From Rhodoblastus sp963704565 (GTDB taxonomy: Bacteria; Pseudomonadota; Alphaproteobacteria; Rhizobiales; Beijerinckiaceae): DNA of 64,000 nucleotides. Each line of letters starts with the position of its first letter. Position 1 is the stretch's first letter. Positions 54,198 to 63,493 of this stretch are shown here, one piece after another. Location: positions 3,348,001 to 3,412,000 of the forward strand of contig OY969917.1 in the NCBI GenBank assembly GCA_963704565.1, read 5' to 3'. A model generated the notes under the pieces. The model was not told where the DNA came from. It did no database searches and saw only the letters and a list, made by a program, of their open reading frames with translations. The position numbers and the translations under genes are program-made.

Positions 54198-56043
54198 GCG
54201 CGGCATCCTGCGTGGCGAGCGCAATTCGGAAAGTGTTCCAGAGTGCGCGGAACTCGGCTGGAATCGGATCGGCATCGTCACCATCGCCGGTTTCGAGGCG
54301 CGCGATCAGCCGTTCGATGGCGCGAAGCTGGTCGCCGCCCCGGCAGAAGGCCCGAACCATCTCCTCAAGGATCGGCGCGTCGTCGCTGGCCGCGCGCCAG
54401 GCGCCCTGACCCGACCCGTCCTGCGCCGCGAGGGCGGCGGCGAAGGGATCGCCCAATTCGCAGAGGAGGAGCCGGAGATAGCGGAAGAAGGCATCCTTGC
54501 TGTCGATCACCGAGCGCAAGATGGCGGCGTGGCGCTCTGCGGGCAGTCCCTCCATAATGAGCCCGGTGCTGAACAGGATCGAGACGTCTTCCGTCTCGTC
54601 CGTCAGGTGACAAGCGAGGAAGCGCGTGAGATCGACCAACGGCATCGCGCCAAGGTCGGCGGGCTGTCCCTGCCGAAGCGGCTCCAGCACATCGCGCGCA
54701 TGCCCTTCGCCCCGCGTGATCGGCCAAACACGCAAGACGCCGACGCCGGCAAGCGGAGGCGGTTGAGACGGGACTAGCCAGACCCGCCAGACTGGCGCGC
54801 CATCGGCGACGGGCTCGCCACGCTCGCAACGGAGCTTGAGGCCGCAGCGGCAAATCTCGCGCCGGGCCTGGTCCAAACGCGCCTCGGCGGCTCGTTGCGC
54901 GGCATCGGCGGCGCTCGTCTCGTCGCGGACGAACAGCCGCGTCAGCCGGCCGAATCCTTTGTCGCCAAGGATTTCCTCGACGCTTCCGACCCGCGACCGC
55001 TTGCCGGTCAGGGTCGTGAAGATCTCGACATTGCTGCCGGTGAGCAGCGCCGGCCGCGTGGCGTTTCCTGAGCCGACCGTGATTGCGGTGTCCCAGCCGC
55101 GTTCGGCGATGAACGCCTTGGCGTGGAGCCCTTGCAGGGCCGTCGCGTCCTCCTCCTCGCCATCTTCCGTGGCAGCCATCTCGTCGAGCACGGCCACGCG
55201 GGCAAAGCCGTCCAGCGTGGTGCCTTGCACCTGGGCGAGTTCGTCGGATCGCCCGATGAAAATGGGCTTTTCGGCGCTGGCCAGGCCAGCGAGCATCGAC
55301 AGGGTCTGATCGTCGCAGAACGGGGACACCACGCCCAGCCGAGCGCAGGGTTCCGGGCGCCATTGCTTGCCGCCGAGGCCGTTGACCGCGAAGGAGACGC
55401 TCTGGAACGGCTCGGGCAGGCTCCATTCTGCGCGCCGTATGTCTTCGGCCAGCTCATCGACGAGGGGCTTCGTTCCCTCGGGAGCGCCGACGGTCGCGAG
55501 ATCCGGGAGCTGGCGAAGGAAGTCGGCGATCGGGCGGTTGATGGCTTTGGGCTGCTTGGTGATCACGCCGTCGAGGGTGGCGGCAATATCCCAGGAGCGG
55601 TCGCGCGTTAGGTTTCGGGAGAGGATGAGCAGTCGCAGGCGCTCTGGGTCTTCGGGCCGCAACGGCGTGAAGCGCAGCGCCCACATCTTGGGATGGAAGG
55701 CCCCGCCTTGAGGGGCGGCGACCTCGACCACGATGCGTTCGAGCAACGAGCAAAGGCGGGAATGTGGCCGGGTGCTCGCCTGGATATGGCCGGCGTCGGT
55801 GAAGGCGACGAGGCGGCCGGCGATGCGCTCGGCGCCCTCCAGCAGCGCTAGAGGGTGAGAGAGAATGTCGTCGCGGTTCTCGGCAGCGAAGAGCGCCAGA
55901 CTGACCGGCACGGCGAGCGCGGTCTCGAAGTCGAGGGAGAAGGTTGTCGCGACCGCCGCAGCGAAGACGTAGCCCGCCGGCGGCTGAAGACTGGCTCCGT
56001 AGAGCGTTCGCTGTTCGGGATCGAGGCTGCGCCTATTCAGCAT
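54187..56043 (-). CDS. PLD-like (HKD) nuclease-family protein
   Basis: A 618-residue protein with two half-sites of the phospholipase-D/HKD fold: 'GGAFHPKMWALRF..LLILSRNLT' (about 113-145) and 'ALQGLHAKAFIAERGWDTAITVGSGNAT' (about 305-330), where H-x-K is kept, the usual aspartate is glutamate, and GSGN follows. PLD-like proteins in defence loci cut or bind DNA. The first ~60 residues lead directly into strands ('GYVFAAAVATTFSLDFETAL'), as in many bacterial PLD-family helicase partners. The ATG at 56043 overlaps the previous gene by 11 bases. Its position next to the helicase recalls the helicase-PLD pairing in DISARM. Confidence 0.75.
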   Translation of the reverse strand: MLNRRSLDPEQRTLYGASLQPPAGYVFAAAVATTFSLDFETALAVPVSLALFAAENRDDILSHPLALLEGAERIAGRLVAFTDAGHIQASTRPHSRLCSLLERIVVEVAAPQGGAFHPKMWALRFTPLRPEDPERLRLLILSRNLTRDRSWDIAATLDGVITKQPKAINRPIADFLRQLPDLATVGAPEGTKPLVDELAEDIRRAEWSLPEPFQSVSFAVNGLGGKQWRPEPCARLGVVSPFCDDQTLSMLAGLASAEKPIFIGRSDELAQVQGTTLDGFARVAVLDEMAATEDGEEEDATALQGLHAKAFIAERGWDTAITVGSGNATRPALLTGSNVEIFTTLTGKRSRVGSVEEILGDKGFGRLTRLFVRDETSAADAAQRAAEARLDQARREICRCGLKLRCERGEPVADGAPVWRVWLVPSQPPPLAGVGVLRVWPITRGEGHARDVLEPLRQGQPADLGAMPLVDLTRFLACHLTDETEDVSILFSTGLIMEGLPAERHAAILRSVIDSKDAFFRYLRLLLCELGDPFAAALAAQDGSGQGAWRAASDDAPILEEMVRAFCRGGDQLRAIERLIARLETGDGDDADPIPAEFRALWNTFRIALATQDAAHAE

Positions 56044-57211
56044 GGGCGAGATCTCGCATGTGCGATTTGGCCTGCGCCCAGCGGAAGCTGAGGCGGTCGG
56101 CGCCCGACGCGCCGGTCCAGCGGTCGCGAACGGCGTGATTGGCGTAGCGGGACTGGCTGGTCTTGAGCCGGCGTTCTCGCTCCTCGACAAGCTGCCGCGC
56201 CGCCGGTGCCGAGATCACCTGCTCCGTCCCGGCCAGAACCAGCTCGCGCCACTTGGTCACGAAGCGCTTGGCGGCCGGTCGGACGGCATGCGCCGGGTGC
56301 TCCACGACATTCCAGAAATCATCAAGTGACCACGCGCGGACGGCGCCGGTATCGAGTTCGTCGCTCCAGGCTTCAAGCCGACTGCGATAGTCATCGATCC
56401 AGTCGTCGCGCTGGCGCAACTCGCTGAGAGCGAGGTTATAGAGCAGCGCCGCGCCGTGCATCACATGGGAGAAGATTTCCCCATGGTGGACGAGGCGGCG
56501 CGCGGCAGGTGGAAACGCCGATAGATGGGGGTGTGTCCAGATATAGTCGCAGTCCGCATCGATGCCTTCGCGTGCCAGCATCGTGAGCAGTGCGGTGGGC
56601 TGGCTGGCGATCAGGCGGTCGATGAGAAATTGCGCCTCGTCGGTGGTCAGGCGGAAGACGGCGCGCTCAAGCAGATCGCCGGGCATCTGGGGCAAGGCCT
56701 GATGCCAGACAGCGGGCGTCTGGGTGCCGGCCAGAGCGTCTTCGCCGTTGGATGCACCGCGAGACCGGCCTCGGCCCCGTAACGCGACAAACAGACTGTC
56801 GAGAGAGCCGGAAAAGACCCGGATGCCCCACGCGCCGAGCCCGGCCCAATAGACGGAACTCGGCAACCGCTGGAGCCGTGGTCCTGCATCCCGGCCGATG
56901 ATGCCGTTGGACTCACCGCCGGCTTTCAGGGCGTCGGCAAGCCGGATCTCGGTGTCGCGCGCCTCGGCACGGAGTTGCGCCTCGGGGACTTCGCGCTTTT
57001 CCAGCGCCCGATAGAGCCAGGGAATGAACAGCATGTATCGCAGGCGCGTCTGGATCGTGCTCGTGCCCGGAAACAGGTGATCGGCGATGGAATCCCGGAT
57101 CGCTCCCAGTCCAAGCTCGTCGCGGGTCTCGCGCTCCTGAAAGAGCGCCATGATGCGCTGCGCGCGCTGCCGCTCGGCTTCATCGAAATCGATCCAGGCA
57201 AGAGACGACAT
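56033..57211 (-). CDS. DUF6361-like protein
   Basis: A 392-residue protein of unknown function. Its start, 'SLAWIDFDEAERQRAQRIMALFQERETRDELGLGAIRD' with 'LFPGTSTIQTRLRYMLFIPWLY', matches the family I know as DUF6361, members of which are encoded beside PLD-like and helicase genes. The rest is helical, with 'RAVFRLTTDEAQFLIDRL' and 'HHGEIFSHVMHGAALLYNLALSE'. No catalytic motif is obvious. It begins 4 bases after the AddA-like stop and overlaps the PLD-like start, so it belongs to the same operon. Confidence 0.68.
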   Translation of the reverse strand: MSSLAWIDFDEAERQRAQRIMALFQERETRDELGLGAIRDSIADHLFPGTSTIQTRLRYMLFIPWLYRALEKREVPEAQLRAEARDTEIRLADALKAGGESNGIIGRDAGPRLQRLPSSVYWAGLGAWGIRVFSGSLDSLFVALRGRGRSRGASNGEDALAGTQTPAVWHQALPQMPGDLLERAVFRLTTDEAQFLIDRLIASQPTALLTMLAREGIDADCDYIWTHPHLSAFPPAARRLVHHGEIFSHVMHGAALLYNLALSELRQRDDWIDDYRSRLEAWSDELDTGAVRAWSLDDFWNVVEHPAHAVRPAAKRFVTKWRELVLAGTEQVISAPAARQLVEERERRLKTSQSRYANHAVRDRWTGASGADRLSFRWAQAKSHMRDLAHAE

Positions 57212-57215
57212 GGGC

Positions 57216-60200
57216 TCAGGCCGCCTCGCTCTCGGTCGGTTTCGTCGGCAGGACGGGAATGACGGCGCCGGAGGTCATCAGCACGATCAGTCCGCGCTCG
57301 GCGCCGGTCATGTCGAGATAGGCCCGCACCTGCGAGCGATAGTGATCGAGCGTTCCCGGCGTCGGCGCCACGTCGCTTTTCCAGTCCACGATGACGGCGG
57401 GGCGCCCCTCCGCCGTCAGGGTCAGGGCATCGGCGATCCCGACCGTTGCGGTTTCCACGCCGTCGGCTGCTTGTGCCGAGTAGACGGGAAATTCGGCCAG
57501 AAGACCCGGCCGCAGGGCCGCGATGTCAGTCAGAGCCAGGGTCCGGGCCACACAGGCCGACAGTTCCTGTGCCGACAGCCCTGTCGCTGGGTCGGCGACC
57601 GGGGACTGGCCGAGGGCGCGGATGAGGTGGCCAGCCCGTTCGGTCAGGGCGGCTTCCGTTTCTGGGGTTTCGCCGGTCAGCACTTCTTCCATCAGTTTGT
57701 GGAGGATCAGCCCGCGCTCGCGGCCGCCCTGCACGAGGGCAGCGGCTTCCAGTTCGGGAGGCTGATCGTCGGCCGCCCCCGTCCAGAGCGCGGCTTCTTC
57801 TTCCCGCAGCACGGTCCCGGCGGCGCTTTCGTCACGGCTGGGCGCAAGCCAGGTCAATCGCGTTTGCGCGGCCGCGATGGCTTCGGCTTCGGCGGCGAAG
57901 CTCGCGCGCGTCTGGGTGTTGGCCGCGCCCGCACCTGCGGCCGCGAGGCCGGCAGGCAGGTGAGAGACGTCCAGGCCGGGCAGGTCGGCGAGCGACAGAT
58001 CGACGAGACCGATCCAGGCCGATTTCGACGGTGTGGCGTCGAGCCGGGGCAACACGAGGAGTTCGCGGGCGCGGGTGGCCGCGACATACCAGAGCCGGAT
58101 GCGTTCGCGGTCCAGCTCCTCCTTTTCCGCCTGACGCGCGATTTCGTACCCCTCGGGCGTGACACCCAGGACCGGGCAATAGAAGGTCTCGGTCTGGCGG
58201 TCGATGACGGCGCTGTCGGGCGCCATGACGCCGGTCATGGTGTTGACCGGAATGACGATCGGCCATTCCAGCCCCTTGGCCGCGTGCATGGTGAAGAGCG
58301 CGACCGCTTCCTCCTGGGCGTCGGGCCGTCCCTCGACGGCGCGGGCCTCGTCGGACCACGCCGCGGTCATCGCCTCGGCGAAGGCGCGCAAGCCGCGCAC
58401 GGCATAGCCGGTCGACAGGCTGAGATAGAGATCGACATTGGCGAGTGCGCGTTCGGCCTGGCCGCGATGGCGCTCAAGGAGGATTGGGCGGACGCGCATC
58501 ACGTCCACGGCCTGCGAGAGCAGCTCGTGCGGCGTCGTGCTGTTGCCGCGCCGGGAGAGCGATTGCAGCCGCTCGATGACTTCGCGCGCGAGCGGGTGCG
58601 CGATGACGGCAGGGTCGATGCTGAGATCCAGGCGCGGAATCCGATCCGGCTGTTCCTCCGAGCGCGGAAGCCCCCAGATGATGTCCAGCAGCTGTTCTTC
58701 GGTGAGACCGACCAGAGGCCCGCGCAGCAGCGCGCCGAGCGCCAGCGTATCGCGGCGATCGGCCAGGACGCGGGTCAGCGCGATCAGATCCTGGATCTCC
58801 TGGCGGCGGAACAGCCCCTTGCCGGCTTGGGTCGCCACGGGGATGCCGCGGCGTTCCAAGGCTTCCTCATAGCGCCACAGCTCCGCGCCGGTTGGCGCCA
58901 GCAAGGCGATGTCGCCCGGCTGGCAGGGGCGCTCGGCGCCGCTGCGACGGTCGATGATGGGGTGGCTTTCGATCAGCCGGGCGCACAACTCGGCGATGGC
59001 GTCGGCTTCAGCGTCGCGCTGCTGTTCGGCGCTGGCCTTGCCGTTTTCGTCGGCCACGGCGATGTCGAGGGCCACCACGCACAGGCCGCCCCGATCGTCA
59101 TGGAACGGGTCGAGAGCGGTGAAGCCCGGCTGGCCATCGGCCGAGAGCACGGCCTCGAAGCGCTCGTTGACGAAGGCGAGGATCGAGGCGCAGGAGCGGA
59201 AGTTGGTGGAGATCGACAGGAGGCTGCCGGGGTACTGGGCGCGGAAGGCGTCGCGCGCCTGCACATAGGCGCCGACGTCGGCGCCCCGGAAGCGATAGAT
59301 CGCCTGCTTGGGGTCGCCGACCAGGAAGAGCGCGCCCGGCCGGATTTGGAACCGGCTCCAGTCGGCATCGCCATCGACCGGCTCGCCGCAAAGCCGCCAG
59401 AAGATTTCGGTTTGCAGCGGATCGGTGTCCTGAAACTCGTCGACGAGGACATGGGCGAAACGCTGTCCCAGCGCCCGGCGCACGGCGTCGTGGTCGCGCA
59501 GCAAGTCGCGCGCGGCGAAAATCAGATCGTCGAAATCGAGCTGGGCGCTGGCGCGTTTGTGGTCGCGATAGCGTTGCAGGATCGGACGCGCTTCGTCGAT
59601 CAGCGCCGCTAGGGCATGGCCGGCGACGGCCTGCGCTAACGCAACCCAGGCGTCGCAACAGGCGGTGTAGTTGGTCTCGGCGGCGTCGTTCAGCCGGTCG
59701 CCGTCGGCCTTGGAGAGACCGGCCTGTTTGGCCGCGGCGGCCCATTTGCCCTTCTTGCGGTAGGAGGCGAAGGCGCCGGTCTTGGTGCAAAGATCCGGGT
59801 GGGGCCGCGAGGTCAGGAGCCGAACGAGGCCCGCGGGCGTCGCGGGATCGGGACCGCTGGCCACGCCGGCCGCCATTTCGGTCAGCCGCTCGACGATCGT
59901 TACCGTTTCCGGCTCGGCTGCCGCCGCGCCATCCATGAAACTCGCGAAATCCGCCGTGGCCTGCCGGAACGCTGTGAGGTGGCCGTCAAGCGGAGAGACG
60001 GGAGGGGCCGAGAGCGCGGGGCGGCGGCGCAGATTCTCGGCGATCTTGTGGATGAGCGCCACGGTCTCGCCGGGGCTGTAGAGCACCATCTCGGCCAGGA
60101 TGCCGCCCTGGCCACCGGACAGGCGTTCGCGCAGCCAGCCATCGACAATTTCGAGGAAGGTGAGGTCGGCCTGGTTACGATCCATGACGCCGGCGCCGGG

Positions 60201-60617
60201 ATCGATGTCGGCCTCCGCCGGATAGGGTTTGATCAGGCGCTGGCAGAAGCCGTGGATGGTCGAGCAGGTGATTTCGTCGATCGCGGCGCTGGCGGCGGCG
60301 AGATTGTCGCGATGGGCTTGGGACAGCCCCTCGGGCAGCGCCACGCGCAGCTCGGTCGCGATCGTGCCGGCCGAGAGATCGGCGACGAACTCGCGAACAC
60401 GCGACAGCAGCTCGCTTGCGGCGAGTTCGGTGAATGTGACGGCCGCGATGGAACGGGGCGCGACGCCTTCGGCCAACATGGCGGCGATGCGGCCAGCCAT
60501 GACGGCGGTCTTGCCCGAACCCGCACCGGCCTCGACCAGGATTGAGCGATCATGGAGGCTGATCGCATCGCGTCGCGCGCCGTTGTCCTTCAGCACCTTG
60601 GACACGCTGCTCATCAT
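57216..60617 (-). CDS. AddA/UvrD-like SF1 helicase with nuclease domain
   Basis: A 1133-residue protein. SF1A motifs are AGAGSGKT (30-37), 'VTFTELAASELLSRVR' (Ia), 'VLVDEFQDTDPLQTE' (about 389, II), 'LVGDPKQAIYRFRGAD' (III), 'STNFRSCASILAFVN' (IV), 'LFTMHAAKGLEWPIV' (V) and 'YVAATRARELLVL' (VI). A RecB-type nuclease domain ends the protein: 'AVIVDWKSD' (about 1074) and 'YRSQVRAYL' (QxxxY). This is the AddA architecture. Pairing with an AddB-like gene just upstream suggests a dedicated AddAB-like complex, not the housekeeping one. Start is one of two adjacent ATGs (60617/60614); GGGAGG precedes, and 4 bases overlap the AddB-like stop. Confidence 0.85.
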   Translation of the reverse strand: MMSSVSKVLKDNGARRDAISLHDRSILVEAGAGSGKTAVMAGRIAAMLAEGVAPRSIAAVTFTELAASELLSRVREFVADLSAGTIATELRVALPEGLSQAHRDNLAAASAAIDEITCSTIHGFCQRLIKPYPAEADIDPGAGVMDRNQADLTFLEIVDGWLRERLSGGQGGILAEMVLYSPGETVALIHKIAENLRRRPALSAPPVSPLDGHLTAFRQATADFASFMDGAAAAEPETVTIVERLTEMAAGVASGPDPATPAGLVRLLTSRPHPDLCTKTGAFASYRKKGKWAAAAKQAGLSKADGDRLNDAAETNYTACCDAWVALAQAVAGHALAALIDEARPILQRYRDHKRASAQLDFDDLIFAARDLLRDHDAVRRALGQRFAHVLVDEFQDTDPLQTEIFWRLCGEPVDGDADWSRFQIRPGALFLVGDPKQAIYRFRGADVGAYVQARDAFRAQYPGSLLSISTNFRSCASILAFVNERFEAVLSADGQPGFTALDPFHDDRGGLCVVALDIAVADENGKASAEQQRDAEADAIAELCARLIESHPIIDRRSGAERPCQPGDIALLAPTGAELWRYEEALERRGIPVATQAGKGLFRRQEIQDLIALTRVLADRRDTLALGALLRGPLVGLTEEQLLDIIWGLPRSEEQPDRIPRLDLSIDPAVIAHPLAREVIERLQSLSRRGNSTTPHELLSQAVDVMRVRPILLERHRGQAERALANVDLYLSLSTGYAVRGLRAFAEAMTAAWSDEARAVEGRPDAQEEAVALFTMHAAKGLEWPIVIPVNTMTGVMAPDSAVIDRQTETFYCPVLGVTPEGYEIARQAEKEELDRERIRLWYVAATRARELLVLPRLDATPSKSAWIGLVDLSLADLPGLDVSHLPAGLAAAGAGAANTQTRASFAAEAEAIAAAQTRLTWLAPSRDESAAGTVLREEEAALWTGAADDQPPELEAAALVQGGRERGLILHKLMEEVLTGETPETEAALTERAGHLIRALGQSPVADPATGLSAQELSACVARTLALTDIAALRPGLLAEFPVYSAQAADGVETATVGIADALTLTAEGRPAVIVDWKSDVAPTPGTLDHYRSQVRAYLDMTGAERGLIVLMTSGAVIPVLPTKPTESEAA

Positions 60618-63268
60618 TCCGCCTCCCAGACCTGAGCGACTTCGCCAAGCCGCTCCGTGGCGGCCGGCATTTTGCGTTTGCAATAGGTGGCGCTGGCGTT
60701 GGCCGGCAGGGCGAAGGCGAGGTCGTCATAGTCGCCGCCGGTATCCGGGCCAGGTAGGGCCGCGCCTCCGGCGAGACTCGACCGTGCCGCGCGCAGATAG
60801 CCCGTGATCTCCGCGAGCACGGCTTCGGGATTATCGAGCTGGAGATCGACGGGCTCGCGCGGGTAGAGCAGCGAGGCGCTGATGGCGACATCGTCGCCGA
60901 GGAGCGCCTTCACCGCGAAGGCGTAGAGACAGCGCTGAAGCTCGCGTCCGCCATTGAGGCGGATGTCGCCGCGCGGCGGCCGTCCGGTCTTATAGTCCCG
61001 CACGAGGGCGCGCTTGCCGTCGCCCGAGATGTCGAGCCGGTCGATATAGCCGGCGATGTTGAAGCCCGTGTCGGGAATCGTGACCGGCGCGCTCGCATCC
61101 CAAGGCGTCTTCGCGTCGGATTTCGGCTCCGAGCCGCCGAAGGGCACCTCTCCGTAGGAGCGTGCGCCCGGCAGGACATCATCACCATAGGATAAGGCGC
61201 TGTCCGCCAACACGCGGGCGTCGTCGAGCGTGCGGCTCCAGATGACGGCCGGCGGAACCGGACGCTTGCCTTCCCAATCGGCGGCGACGGCTTGCGCGGC
61301 CCGCGCCACTGCGGCTTCGATGGTCTCGGCGTCGGCGGAGGTAAGACCGTCTCCGGTTTCGAGGTCGCGCAAGGCGCGGTCGAGAACCAAATGAACGAGA
61401 TCGCCGATCCCGAGCGCGTCGAGCACGAGCGGTTCGGCGCTGCTCTGCGGTTTACGCCATCCGAAGGCATAGACCCACACGAAACTCAGCGGATTGCGCA
61501 GCAGGCGGCGCAGCGAGCTGGCCGACTGGGTGCGGCCGAGGATGGCGAGAACGAGCGGATGATCCGCCCGCACGAGCCCGTCATGGGGAGTGATCTCGGC
61601 CTGCCGCCAGTCGCGCCAGCAGCCCTGCGCGCCGACCGCTTGCGGATCGGCGGCGAACTCCTGGGGCCGGGCCATGAGGCGGTCGGTCTCGCTGAAGGCG
61701 TGCGCCGGCGTCGCGTTGCGGCGCAGATAGGTTTCGTCGCCACGCCCGGCGAGCAGCGGGCTACGCCCGAGAAGGCGTCCGTCACTGTCGCGCCGAGCGC
61801 GCGACAGAACGACGGCATCGGCCGTCGTGGCGAGGATCGTCTCGAAGTCGCGGCGGTCGGCGAGGTTGACCGGCAGCGGGTCGAGCACCGGGGTCGGGAT
61901 GATATGGTCCGGGATCAGCCGATCCTCGGCGATCCCGCGCGGCCAGCGCGAGGAATTGAGGCCGAGAAGCCGCACGAAGCGGCGGGGCGACGCCGCGAGC
62001 GCGCTGGCCGGCATCCAGGCGACGCAGACGCACGCTTCCAGTCCGTCGTCCTGCTTCAGGGTTTCGAGCGTCGCGTCGATCGACGCGGCGGTGCCGGCGA
62101 GCAGGGCCTTGCGCCAGATTGCGAGCGCGCGGCCCTTGAGGAAGGCTTCTCCAATCTCGCCGGCGGCGTCCGGTCCTTTCGCCAGAGTCTCGACCGCTGC
62201 CCGTAGCGCCGGAGCATGGTCGGCGCCGCCGGGCCAGTCTTCCGGCGTCAACCGGGTCAGCAGGCGGTGCCAGGCGCCCGGCGTCGAAAGCGGCGCATCG
62301 CTCGGCAGAACGCGCAGCCAGCCTTCGGGCAGTGTCTCGAAAGGCCCGCTGTCCCCGCAGAGCGCCGCGAGGCGGCGCAGCCGCGACTGCGACAGGCCGC
62401 GGACCACGATGTCGGCCAGCGCTGCGGCCGCCTGGCCCTCGCGGGTGGTGACGGTGCGGATGCCATGGACGAAGTGCAGGTCGATGTTGGCGTCGGCGCG
62501 CACGGCCAGGAAATGATCGTCATAGTCGGCGGGCGAAGCGGTCGCGATGGCGATCTCCGAAGGCGAGACGCCCGAGGCAAGCAGGGCGCGCGCCCAGCGC
62601 ATCGCCTCGATGGCCTCGTGATAGGCCGTCGCCGCGCTGACGGCGCTGATCCCCGGCGCTTGCGCCGGTGCGCGCGCGACCGTGACGCCGGTGCCGTCCA
62701 GCCACGCGGGAACGCTCCTCGGGCCGGCCGACCACCGCACGGGAATATGGGCGGTAAGGGCCTGGAGCAGCGGTCGCCAGCAGGGCGAGAGTTCGGTAAG
62801 GCCGGCGATCTCCAACGGGCCGAGGACCGCCGGCGCATGGCCGATTCGGGCGGTTGCGGCGGCCACGATGTCGAGAGGCCGCATCATCCCGGGCGGAAGC
62901 TGGTCGAGGGCGGCGGCTTCTAGGCGTGCGATGGCTGCGAGACGCGGATAGTCGGCCGCGCGTGCGGCAAGATCGATGCCCGCGCGCCAGGCTTTGTGGA
63001 GGGTGTCAGCCGCCGCGTCGATCATGCCGGGAAGAGCCTTGATGCTCTCCAGCTCGCCCATCGGCGTGGCAGGCATGGCCGCCTGGATGGCCGCGCGCAG
63101 GCTTTCGTCGTCAATGGAGCGGGCGAAGCCGCCCGCCAGCCGAACGGCGGCCTGCTCGAAGGACATAACCTGAAGTCCGTGACGACCGTCACGACTCGCC
63201 GCGAGCCGGCACTCCCGCATGGCGAGGCGGCCATGAACAACCAAGGTGGATCGATGCGCAATGGTCAT
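60614..63268 (-). CDS. AddB-like PD-(D/E)XK nuclease family protein
   Basis: An 884-residue protein. The first ~600 residues have the outline of an inactivated SF1 helicase as in AddB, with no intact Walker A ('GRHGLQVMSFEQAAVRLAG' occupies the place). The C-terminal nuclease is clear: 'FNIAGYIDRLDISGDGKRALVRDYKTGR' with D...DYK (about 742-757), then 'GRELQRCLYAFAVKALLG' (QxxxY-like). The four-cysteine iron-sulfur staple of Bacillus AddB is not evident: only one cysteine (YCKRK) sits near the end. AAGGAGAG lies 6 bases before the ATG at 63268. It is first gene of the leftward operon. Confidence 0.8.
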   Translation of the reverse strand: MTIAHRSTLVVHGRLAMRECRLAASRDGRHGLQVMSFEQAAVRLAGGFARSIDDESLRAAIQAAMPATPMGELESIKALPGMIDAAADTLHKAWRAGIDLAARAADYPRLAAIARLEAAALDQLPPGMMRPLDIVAAATARIGHAPAVLGPLEIAGLTELSPCWRPLLQALTAHIPVRWSAGPRSVPAWLDGTGVTVARAPAQAPGISAVSAATAYHEAIEAMRWARALLASGVSPSEIAIATASPADYDDHFLAVRADANIDLHFVHGIRTVTTREGQAAAALADIVVRGLSQSRLRRLAALCGDSGPFETLPEGWLRVLPSDAPLSTPGAWHRLLTRLTPEDWPGGADHAPALRAAVETLAKGPDAAGEIGEAFLKGRALAIWRKALLAGTAASIDATLETLKQDDGLEACVCVAWMPASALAASPRRFVRLLGLNSSRWPRGIAEDRLIPDHIIPTPVLDPLPVNLADRRDFETILATTADAVVLSRARRDSDGRLLGRSPLLAGRGDETYLRRNATPAHAFSETDRLMARPQEFAADPQAVGAQGCWRDWRQAEITPHDGLVRADHPLVLAILGRTQSASSLRRLLRNPLSFVWVYAFGWRKPQSSAEPLVLDALGIGDLVHLVLDRALRDLETGDGLTSADAETIEAAVARAAQAVAADWEGKRPVPPAVIWSRTLDDARVLADSALSYGDDVLPGARSYGEVPFGGSEPKSDAKTPWDASAPVTIPDTGFNIAGYIDRLDISGDGKRALVRDYKTGRPPRGDIRLNGGRELQRCLYAFAVKALLGDDVAISASLLYPREPVDLQLDNPEAVLAEITGYLRAARSSLAGGAALPGPDTGGDYDDLAFALPANASATYCKRKMPAATERLGEVAQVWEAE

Positions 63269-63493
63269 GACCGCTCTCCTTCCGAGCGCAGCTTATTGTC
63301 GGGGCGCCGCGCCAGCAGCGATCAATGCCGCCAGCTTGCCGGTGATCTGCCATTTCGAGCCCTGCCGCGGCATGCCACGCCCCTTCTGCCTGCAATGGCC
63401 CATTGACGGACGCTGCTAATGGGAATAATAAATACACGGACGTCAACAGGCTGTCCATATAGTTTTTATGCTCATTTGTGCGAGGCGGGGTTA
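63269..63493. promoter_or_regulatory. divergent promoter region, AddB-like operon / WYL regulator
   Basis: 225 bases separate the two divergent starts. An AT-rich block at about 63,415-63,475 contains 'aataataaatac' and 'ccatatagtttttat', unlike the GC-rich flanks, and an imperfect inverted repeat GGAC-N11-GTCC (63,441-63,459). It is a plausible operator for the WYL regulator. Confidence 0.4.

Noticed and set aside
51044..54284. DISARM system
   Set aside because: Helicase and PLD-like genes recall DISARM, but no methyltransferase and no DrmA/DrmB-like pair are in this operon. The DUF1998-type helicase belongs to the separate Druantia-like unit.
54187..56190. Longer start for the PLD-like protein at 56190
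   Set aside because: The first 49 residues would be the out-of-frame shadow of the DUF6361-like C-terminus; the ATG at 56043 fits the overlap pattern of the operon.
57150..59612. An 820-residue plus-strand open frame
   Set aside because: It lies opposite the AddA-like gene, is Gly/Arg/Ala-rich and has no recognisable motif.
63189..63458. An 89-residue minus-strand frame in the divergent region
   Set aside because: It overlaps the start of the AddB-like gene and the AT-rich promoter block, with no motif and no better ribosome site than the AddB-like start.
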